DNA from: Paenibacillus melissococcoides
Lineage (GTDB): Bacteria > Bacillota > Bacilli > Paenibacillales > Paenibacillaceae
Reading direction: 5' to 3'
Length of the DNA: 64,000 nucleotides
NCBI GenBank assembly: GCA_944800085.1
Contig: CALYLO010000009.1
Location: forward strand, 167,001-231,000
Shown here in pieces: positions 1 through 7,076 of the stretch. The position numbers were made by a program, and so were the translations under genes. A model generated the notes under the pieces. That model made no database searches. It was not told where the DNA came from and worked only from the letters and a program-made list of their open reading frames with translations. Numbering within the stretch: position 1 is the first letter of the stretch; every line of letters begins with the position of its first letter.

Positions 1-1374
1 GATGAAGATATTGATTTGGAAATGGTTCTTGCGTCTGTAGATCCTAAAGAGATGTTTTATATACCAAAAGTGTTAATTACAGAATTTGAAAAACACTTTA
101 ATCCAAATACTAGAATGGTATTGATACCTGAAGCTGAAAAATTTGTACCTTACCTTACTGAATTAGTAAACCGACATTCTGATTGCGAATTTTCCTTAAC
201 TACAATGACTAGTGTGAGTAAAGTTCTTCTTGATGAAATGTTTAAGGAGCACGCGAATGTAATTGTCGAACAGACAAGTATCTATGATTACGAATTTTCA
301 GCAAGGAAATTTGATTTAATTCTGGCGGTACCTGTATTTGGGGCAAGAGAGCGCGGCGAAGATAATGGAAATTTCATTTGTAGGGAATATGAAATGATAG
401 CCGTAGAAAACTTGCTCTTACATTTGAATAGTTCGGGTGTGTTAGTGATTGTACTACCAGCTAGAATAACCTTTGCTACAGGCTCGATAAAGGACTTAAG
501 GGATTTTATACAAGGTATGTATAAACTAGAAGAAATAGCTGAGCTACCAGCCGGGATATTTGCATCTACTGCTATTAAAACCTATATGTTTACGATCACC
601 ACAGGCCGAACAGAAGATGTAATGATTAAAAGATATGAAGCTCCTACAAGCAACATAAAAAAAAATGGAATCGATGAACTGATTCTCATTGATGATACAT
701 TTGTTATGTTGGACGAGTTAATGGAAATGGGTCATTGGAATGTTGATCATATCTTTGGGATGGTGGATGAGGATTGGCAACGTTATCAGAGATCAAGTGC
801 TAAAAAAGAAGAACTAGGTAATGTTGCTGAAGTTTTTCGCGGAAAGGCGATCAACAAGAAAGATGCTAATGGTAGCATTGGAGTCGTAAACATATCGAAT
901 CTAAAAGATTTTGACATTGATTATGAGGGTCTGGATCACATCGAAGAGGAAGAACGTAAAGTTGCGAATTACTTACTTAGAGATGGAGATTTATTATTGC
1001 CAGCACGGGGAACGGCGATTAGAATAGCAGTTTTTAAAGAACAGAAGTACCCCTGCATCGCGTCATCAAACATCATTGTAATAAGACCGAATGAAAAACT
1101 GCTTTTAGGCACGTACTTAAAAGTTTTCTTAGATAGTCCTATGGGGAACAAAGCCTTAGCAGGAAAGCAGCAAGGTACATTCGTCATCAATATTAGCTAT
1201 AAAGATTTGAAGTCGCTAGAAATCCCGTTGCTTAAGGTTGAAGAACAAAAAATGATTGCAGAAGAATATGAACAGGAACGTTCTAGATATGTAGAAAGCA
1301 TTCGTCTTGCTGAAGATAGATGGAATGGAGTAATTGAGAGACTTCAAAATACTATTTTGAAGGTAAAACAATAA
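1..1374 (+). CDS. Methylase-like protein with C-terminal DNA recognition domain (5' end outside window)
   Basis: The reading frame is open from base 1, so the gene begins upstream and the first Met in the window (base 16) need not be the start. About 250 residues resemble the second half of N6-adenine methylases: a FDLIL strand, then a long helix and VLVIVLPAR and LPAGIFAST segments. Where the family has the catalytic NPPF/NPPY motif this protein has VPVF, so it is probably catalytically dead. The last 170 residues look like one HsdS target recognition domain (GNVAEVFRGKAI, LLLPARGT, an EEQKMIAEEYEQ helix and a final coiled coil). The same-strand R-M genes start 58 bases downstream. I infer a specificity or accessory subunit rather than an active methylase. 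The exact family is not recognised. Confidence 0.7.
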   Translation, partial: DEDIDLEMVLASVDPKEMFYIPKVLITEFEKHFNPNTRMVLIPEAEKFVPYLTELVNRHSDCEFSLTTMTSVSKVLLDEMFKEHANVIVEQTSIYDYEFSARKFDLILAVPVFGARERGEDNGNFICREYEMIAVENLLLHLNSSGVLVIVLPARITFATGSIKDLRDFIQGMYKLEEIAELPAGIFASTAIKTYMFTITTGRTEDVMIKRYEAPTSNIKKNGIDELILIDDTFVMLDELMEMGHWNVDHIFGMVDEDWQRYQRSSAKKEELGNVAEVFRGKAINKKDANGSIGVVNISNLKDFDIDYEGLDHIEEEERKVANYLLRDGDLLLPARGTAIRIAVFKEQKYPCIASSNIIVIRPNEKLLLGTYLKVFLDSPMGNKALAGKQQGTFVINISYKDLKSLEIPLLKVEEQKMIAEEYEQERSRYVESIRLAEDRWNGVIERLQNTILKVKQ

Positions 1375-1432
1375 ACTTAGATAACTGTGATGTAAATAAG
1401 TATCAGCCCGGCACCAGGGGAGGAAGCTACAC

Positions 1433-3853
1433 ATGATCGGAGCTATAATTGGCGATATTGTCGGTTCCAGATTTGAATGGGATAATCATCGCTCGAAAGA
1501 TTTTGATTTTTTAACATACAAGTGCTTTTTCACTGACGACTCGGTGATGTCATTAGCTATATGTGATGCACTTATGAGTTGTAAACGTGATTATAGAGAC
1601 TTGGGCGACCAAGCTGTTAAATCCATGCAAGATATTGGAAGACACTATCCGAATTGCGGGTATGGAGATAGATTCTATAAATGGATGTTTAGAGACGCTC
1701 CTGAGCCATACAACAGTTTTGGTAACGGTGCCGCAATGAGAGTTAGCGCCTGTGGTTACATAGCCAATTCCATCGAAGAAGCTAAATTAATTTCGCACAA
1801 GGTGACAGCTGTAACACATAACCATCCTGAGGGGATAAAAGGCGCTGAAGCTACTGCGGTTGCAGTCTATCTGGCTCGTAGCGGGAAAAATATCTTGGAA
1901 ATTCGTGATTATATTGATAAGCACTACTACCCCATGAATTTCTCGCTCGATGGAATTCGGGAAACGTATCAATTTAACGAAACTTGCCAAGAAACAGTTC
2001 CGCAAGCACTTGTTGCTTTCTTCGAGTCTTCCAATTTTGAAGATGCAGTCCGTAACGCTATCTCTATTGGCGGAGACAGTGATACGTTGGCTGCGATTAC
2101 TGGAGGCGTGGCAGAAGCCTACTACGGTGTGCCGACACATATCAGGAAACATGCACTGACATTTCTTGATGAACGGCTTCTGAGGATATTGCTTGAATTC
2201 GAAAATCTATATCCCGCAAAGATGGAAAAGATACAGTCTTCAGGGAGTGTCAGCATTAAAGAAGAGTTTGTCGGAGCCAAAATTAAAACTGGAGGTAGAG
2301 AAGAAATGATCCAATCAGCAATGGATGCTGCTGACGAAGCACTAAAAAACACTACTTCAGAGCCTGAAGAAACAACAAGCCAAAAGCTCTTTTCTCACCT
2401 TTTTGAAGCCTGCAATATTCTGCGTGGTCCAATTAATCAGGATGAGTATAAAGGCTATGTAACGCCAATTCTCTTTTTTAAACGACTATCAGATGTGTAT
2501 GATGAAGAAACCCAAGCCGCCTTAGAAGAATCCGGGGGCGATGAGGAATTTGCTAGTTTTCCAGAAAACCATCGCTTCATTATTCCTGATGGGTGCCATT
2601 GGCAAGACGTTCGCGAAGTTAGTGAGAACGTCGGAATAGCAATAGTTAAGGCAATGAATGGAATAGAACGTGCTAACCCAGATACGCTTAATGGCGTATT
2701 TAGCAGCTTTGACGATGCAAACTGGACAGATAAAACAAAGCTTTCGGATGAACGATTGAAAAACCTAGTTGAGCATATGTCAAAAATTAAGGTCGGAAAT
2801 AATAACTATTCTGCTGATGTTATGGGTGACAGTTATGAGTTCTTAATTAAAAAATTCGCGGACTTATCAAAGAAGAATGCGGGCGAATTTTATACCCCGC
2901 GTTCAATTGTAAAACTTCTGGTTATGCTCTTGGCACCACAAGTTGGTGAATCTGTATACGATCCTGCAGCTGGAACTGGTGGTATGCTCATTGAAGCTAT
3001 CCGTTATATGAAGGGTGATAAACTCACTTATGGTCGTATCTATGGTCAAGAGAAGAACCTTGCAACGTCTGCAATTGCCAGAATGAATCTCTTTCTTCAT
3101 GGAGCAAAAGACTTCAAGGTTACTCAAGGTGATACGCTGCGATCACCAAATTATTTGGAAGGCGGTAAGTTGAAGACCTTCGATTGTGTCATTGCGAACC
3201 CGCCATTTTCTTTGAAAAACTGGGGTGCTACACAGTTTAGTTCTGACATATACGGACGCAATATATGGGGATGCCCTACGGACTCTAATGGTGACTATGC
3301 TTGGTTGCAGCACATGGTTAAATCCATGGATCCTAATAACGGACGATGTGCTGTCGTACTTCCTCAAGGTGTATTGTTCCGTGGTGGTAAAGAGGGCGAG
3401 ATTCGTAAACAGCTTGTCGAGTCCGATAAGTTGGAGTGCATTATTACGTTAGTAGGTGGCGTATTCTACTCAACAGGTGTCTCAGCTTGTATCCTGCTTC
3501 TGAATAATAACAAATCGAATAAGCAAAAAGGTCATATATGTATGATTGATGCTTCAAGTATTTATACTCCCCAGCGGGCACAGAACATTATGACTGATGA
3601 TGATATCCAGAAGGTGTTTAATTACTACACTAATTACGAGAATGTAATCGAACACGTGAAGATCGTCAGTATAGATGATATACGCGGCAAGGACTACTCA
3701 CTGGCAATCAACAATTATATTGAAAAGAAAGAACAAGAAACTGTACTGCCCGCAGAGGTTCGAAGAGAATATTTTGAAGCTTTTGACGAGATGGTTGCAG
3801 CTGAAGAGGAAATGATGAAACTTCTCCTGGAAGGAGGATATGTCAATGAGTGA
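1433..3853 (+). CDS. ADP-ribosylglycohydrolase fused to type I methylase HsdM
   Basis: One uninterrupted 806-residue frame. Start ATG 1433 follows GGGGAGG at 8 bases. Residues 1 to about 255 are a DraG/ARH-type ADP-ribosylglycohydrolase: GAIIGDIVG at 3-11, metal-binding FTDDS at 33-37, GNGAAMR, HNHPEGIKGAEA, and GGDSDT at 213-218 followed by LAAITGG. All key metal ligands of the family are present, so this half is predicted active. After a linker of about 60 residues comes an HsdM N-terminal helical domain (about 325-470) and an N6-adenine methylase with motif I DPAAGTGGM near 510 and motif IV NPPF at 589-592. Known families predict removal of ADP-ribose plus adenine methylation. Joining them on one chain is unusual. 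The gene overlaps the next hsdM, which implies co-translation. Confidence 0.93.
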   Translation: MIGAIIGDIVGSRFEWDNHRSKDFDFLTYKCFFTDDSVMSLAICDALMSCKRDYRDLGDQAVKSMQDIGRHYPNCGYGDRFYKWMFRDAPEPYNSFGNGAAMRVSACGYIANSIEEAKLISHKVTAVTHNHPEGIKGAEATAVAVYLARSGKNILEIRDYIDKHYYPMNFSLDGIRETYQFNETCQETVPQALVAFFESSNFEDAVRNAISIGGDSDTLAAITGGVAEAYYGVPTHIRKHALTFLDERLLRILLEFENLYPAKMEKIQSSGSVSIKEEFVGAKIKTGGREEMIQSAMDAADEALKNTTSEPEETTSQKLFSHLFEACNILRGPINQDEYKGYVTPILFFKRLSDVYDEETQAALEESGGDEEFASFPENHRFIIPDGCHWQDVREVSENVGIAIVKAMNGIERANPDTLNGVFSSFDDANWTDKTKLSDERLKNLVEHMSKIKVGNNNYSADVMGDSYEFLIKKFADLSKKNAGEFYTPRSIVKLLVMLLAPQVGESVYDPAAGTGGMLIEAIRYMKGDKLTYGRIYGQEKNLATSAIARMNLFLHGAKDFKVTQGDTLRSPNYLEGGKLKTFDCVIANPPFSLKNWGATQFSSDIYGRNIWGCPTDSNGDYAWLQHMVKSMDPNNGRCAVVLPQGVLFRGGKEGEIRKQLVESDKLECIITLVGGVFYSTGVSACILLLNNNKSNKQKGHICMIDASSIYTPQRAQNIMTDDDIQKVFNYYTNYENVIEHVKIVSIDDIRGKDYSLAINNYIEKKEQETVLPAEVRREYFEAFDEMVAAEEEMMKLLLEGGYVNE

Positions 3854-5327
3854 GCGTATCACAATTGAAGAATTGCAGTCCTACCTTTGGAATTCTGCTG
3901 TTCTACTACGAACAAATATTGATGCAGGAGCTTATAAGCAGTACATTTTTCCATTACTTTTCTTCAAGCGTATCAGCGATGTTTATGATGAGGAATGCGA
4001 ACAAATTCTTGAAGAATACGGTGGAGATGCAGAAGCCCTGGAGTGGGAGGAGAATCACCGTTTCATCGTACCAGAAGGCGCTCACTGGCGTGATGTTCGA
4101 GCAGTATCCGAGAATGTCGGTGTTGCTATAGTAAATGCTTTCCGAAAAATCGAAAATGCAAACTCTGACAAACTGCAAGGCGTCTTTGGCGATGGCGCCT
4201 GGACAAATAAAAATCGTCTCCCTGATCGGTTACTGAAAGAGTTAATTGAACATTTCAGCACTAAAACACTCTCTATTAAGAACTGCCCGGAGGACGAACT
4301 CGGTCAGGGTTATGAGTATTTGATAAAAAAGTTTGCTGATGATAGCGGCCACACCGCGCAGGAATTTTATACGAACCGTACGGTGGTACACTTGATGACG
4401 GAAATGCTGAAACCCGAATCCGGTGAATCCATATATGATCCTACATGCGGCAGTGCTGGGATGTTAATTTCCGCGATTGCATACTTGAAGAAGCAGAAAA
4501 AAGAATGGCGTAATGTTGCCGTCTTTGGACAAGAGATTAATGCACTTACATCCGCCATTGGAAAAATGAATCTTTTTCTTCATGGTGTGAAAGACTTTGA
4601 CATCGTCAATGGTGATACATTAAAAGCACCTGCATTTATTGAAAACGGTCAGTTAAGGAAATTTGATTTGATCCTAGCCAATCCCCCCTACTCTATTAGC
4701 CAGTGGGATCGTGAAGCATTTGCTAGCGATAAATACGGTCGAAATTTCCTTGGTGTACCGCCACAAGGGCGTGCTGATTATGCTTTCTTGCAGCATATTG
4801 TCAAGAGCCTCAATGAGGAAACCGGTCGCTGTGCAATACTGTTCCCGCACGGCGTGCTATTTAGAAATGAAGAGAGTGCGATGCGCGAAAACCTCGTTCG
4901 CAAAGATTTGCTTGAATGCATTATAGGGTTAGGTCCAAATCTATTCTATAACTCTCCGATGGAGGCTTGTATCATTATTTGTCGTATGAATAAACGACCA
5001 GAACGACGTGGACAAGTTCTATTCATCAATGCAGTTAAAGAGGTTGAACGCAAAAATGCACAGAGCTTTTTGGAGGAAAAGCATATCCAAAAGATAGCTG
5101 AAGCTTACCGCGATTATAAAACGGATGGCGATTTCGCTCGTGTTGTAACAATTCAGGAAATGGAAGAAAATAACTTTTCTTTGAGCATTCCGCTGTATGT
5201 TAAGCATGCGGGTCAGGATATCGAAGTAGATGAGCGTTCTCTGCAAGAATGCTATGAGGATTGGAGAACCACATCAGAAATCATGAAACAACGCTATATG
5301 AAATTAAATGAAATGCTCGGGAATTAG
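3846..5327 (+). CDS. hsdM: Type I restriction-modification methylase subunit HsdM
   Basis: A standard 493-residue HsdM. It starts with a helical HsdM_N domain (LQSYLWNSAVLLR, ENVGVAIVNAF), then the N6-adenine methylase core with DPTCGSAGM near residue 198 and NPPY at 279-282, both intact. ATG 3846 is preferred over ATG 3840 because AGGAGG at 3832-3837 lies 8 bases from the former but only 2 from the latter. The gene overlaps the end of the fusion gene by 8 bases. It is clearly related to the methylase half of that fusion (the same GEFYT/QEFYT, IYGQE/VFGQE and LHGAKDF/LHGVKDF blocks), so the operon carries two HsdM paralogues. A type I methylase uses two M subunits with one S, so a heterodimeric M2S is possible (inference). 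Confidence 0.95.
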   Translation: MSERITIEELQSYLWNSAVLLRTNIDAGAYKQYIFPLLFFKRISDVYDEECEQILEEYGGDAEALEWEENHRFIVPEGAHWRDVRAVSENVGVAIVNAFRKIENANSDKLQGVFGDGAWTNKNRLPDRLLKELIEHFSTKTLSIKNCPEDELGQGYEYLIKKFADDSGHTAQEFYTNRTVVHLMTEMLKPESGESIYDPTCGSAGMLISAIAYLKKQKKEWRNVAVFGQEINALTSAIGKMNLFLHGVKDFDIVNGDTLKAPAFIENGQLRKFDLILANPPYSISQWDREAFASDKYGRNFLGVPPQGRADYAFLQHIVKSLNEETGRCAILFPHGVLFRNEESAMRENLVRKDLLECIIGLGPNLFYNSPMEACIIICRMNKRPERRGQVLFINAVKEVERKNAQSFLEEKHIQKIAEAYRDYKTDGDFARVVTIQEMEENNFSLSIPLYVKHAGQDIEVDERSLQECYEDWRTTSEIMKQRYMKLNEMLGN

Positions 5328-5337
5328 GTCGAAAGTG

Positions 5338-5540
5338 ATGAGTAGAGCGCTCTTAGGTTATTTTAGTAAATTAAGTAGAGAACAACCAGATATGGACAAG
5401 CAACGTGAGTTGGCGGAGATCCTGTGGGCTATAGACGCAATTGGAAAGAATGCCAAAATCTGCTTCGGAAGACAGACGAGCTTGTGAAATTTCAATTTAT
5501 CGGGCTCTCAAAGGGCTGGTTTTACTCACTCGTAGCTCAG
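5338..5540 (+). pseudogene. Remnant of an HsdS specificity subunit
   Basis: A short frame from ATG 5338 encodes RELAEILWAID, the conserved central helix of HsdS. It then loses frame near 5435-5442. The next frame continues with WKECQNLLRKTDELVKFQFI, which matches the same segment of the intact HsdS downstream (RESYRKLITATEQLVKSQFI). No recognition domain is left. It reads as the scar of an earlier or duplicated hsdS, broken by a one-base deletion, between hsdM and the working hsdS. Confidence 0.7.
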
Positions 5541-5559
5541 ATAAATGGAGGTATGCGTT

Positions 5560-6699
5560 ATGGCAAAATATCGCTTTGAAGAGATCGCATATAACAGCAC
5601 AGAGAAGAAAAAACCTGTTGAAGAAGATCGTTTCACCTATATCGGCCTTGAACATCTCGATCCAGGATCTTTGAAAGTAACACGTTTCGGTACTGATGTT
5701 GCTCCAATAGGTGAAAAGCTTGTTATGAAGAAAGGTGATGTTCTTTTTGGAAAGCGTAGGGCTTATCAAAAGAAGGTTGCGGTTGCTCCTTTTGATGGAA
5801 TTTTCTCTGCGCACGGCATGGTTTTGAGGCCTAAAGAGGATGTCATAGATAAAGATTTTTTTCCGCTGTTTATAAGCTCGGACTACTTCTTGAATGCGGC
5901 AATAAAAATTTCAGTGGGTTCACTTTCACCCACAATAAACTGGCGTGATCTAAAGATTCTTGAATTTGAGCTCCCCCCTTTAGCAGAACAAAAAAAACTA
6001 GCCAAGGTACTCTGGGCGGTAAACGTTACAAGGGAAAGCTACAGGAAGTTAATAACTGCAACCGAGCAGCTAGTGAAGTCTCAATTTATCGAGATGTTTG
6101 GAGAAATCGGAAGCGACATTAAAGGTTGGGGATTAACTACGTTAGGGAACTGCTGTGAACTTAATCCACGAAGACCTAAAGATTTAGATTCTGAAGCTGA
6201 GTATTCATTCGTAGCAATGCCTTCAGTAAGTGAAAAAGGAATTGTTGACTCGAGCATTCTGAGACCCTACTCAGAAGTCTGCAAAGGCTTTACATACTTT
6301 GCAGAAAATGATGTCTTGTTTGCGAAAATTACACCTTGTATGGAAAATGGTAAGGGAGGCATAGCGGTTGGACTCAAAAACGGGGCTGGATTTGGCTCTA
6401 CAGAGTTCCATGTGTTGCGACCTATCATTGGGAAAAGCAATCCATTTTGGCTATATACCATCACAATGTTTAGTAAGTTCAGGCAAGACGCAGAAAAGGT
6501 CATGACAGGCACCGGCGGGCAAAGAAGAGTTCCAATTACGTTTCTGGATCAATATCCCATTTCCTTGCCGCCAATTGAGCTTCAAAATGAGTTTGAAAAA
6601 ATCGTTCGCCAGAGCGATAAATCAAAATTTGCACTGGAAGAAGCACTTAAAGAGCTGGATTCCACTTACAAGAGAATTATTTCGGAGAATCTCGGCTGA
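5560..6699 (+). CDS. hsdS: Type I restriction-modification specificity subunit HsdS
   Basis: A 379-residue HsdS with the usual layout. TRD1 spans about 1-145 (FTYIGLEHLDPG, KGDVLFGKRRAYQKK). A central conserved coil follows (LPPLAEQKKLAKVLWA then TEQLVKSQFIEMFG). TRD2 spans about 190-345 and a second conserved tail ends the protein (LPPIELQNEF). The start is ATG 5560, 9 bases after GGAGG at 5546-5550; the upstream in-frame ATG 5545 lies within the ribosome binding site. It sets the DNA sequence recognised by the methylase and by the HsdR complex. The target cannot be read from sequence. It is somewhat short for the family but both TRDs look complete. Confidence 0.93.
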   Translation: MAKYRFEEIAYNSTEKKKPVEEDRFTYIGLEHLDPGSLKVTRFGTDVAPIGEKLVMKKGDVLFGKRRAYQKKVAVAPFDGIFSAHGMVLRPKEDVIDKDFFPLFISSDYFLNAAIKISVGSLSPTINWRDLKILEFELPPLAEQKKLAKVLWAVNVTRESYRKLITATEQLVKSQFIEMFGEIGSDIKGWGLTTLGNCCELNPRRPKDLDSEAEYSFVAMPSVSEKGIVDSSILRPYSEVCKGFTYFAENDVLFAKITPCMENGKGGIAVGLKNGAGFGSTEFHVLRPIIGKSNPFWLYTITMFSKFRQDAEKVMTGTGGQRRVPITFLDQYPISLPPIELQNEFEKIVRQSDKSKFALEEALKELDSTYKRIISENLG

Positions 6700-7076
6700 A
6701 AAGTAATTTGATATCCTCCGTATCCATGTTAATACAACATCAAGTAGATTTTGTGGTCCAATAATTAATCGTAAGGAATTAAGCGGGATCTGATAGGAAG
6801 AAGCACTGAGAGCTCGCGGCCCAAACGAGTAGAAGACTGCTCAAAAAAACACTCAAAATTCGTCTTTTGGATCAATGAAATATTAACAACTGAAGCCAAA
6901 GTTGCAGTTTGATACATCAATATAAGCTAATGGTTTGATTAATCTGCGTGATCATAGTATAGCAAGAATTACTTAACCAGCGTCGTCGACCATAGTGTAG
7001 GTTAATATTACTTCGAATACACACTTTTTCCGCGTAATCGTTACCGATATTGTTATTAAGATTGGAGGGGTACAAG
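6700..7076 (+). promoter_or_regulatory. Gene-free leader of hsdR with candidate promoter
   Basis: This 377-base gap has no supported coding frame. TTGATT at 6935-6940 and TATAGC at 6958-6963 are separated by 17 bases and resemble a sigma-A promoter about 115 bases upstream of hsdR. If real, hsdR can be expressed apart from the methylase genes, a common way to delay restriction until modification is made. Confidence 0.35.

Noticed and set aside
1433..3853. The possibility that the ARH-HsdM fusion is an assembly join of two genes
   Set aside because: The frame is continuous, there is one good ribosome binding site before the ARH part and none before the HsdM part, and composition is even across the linker.
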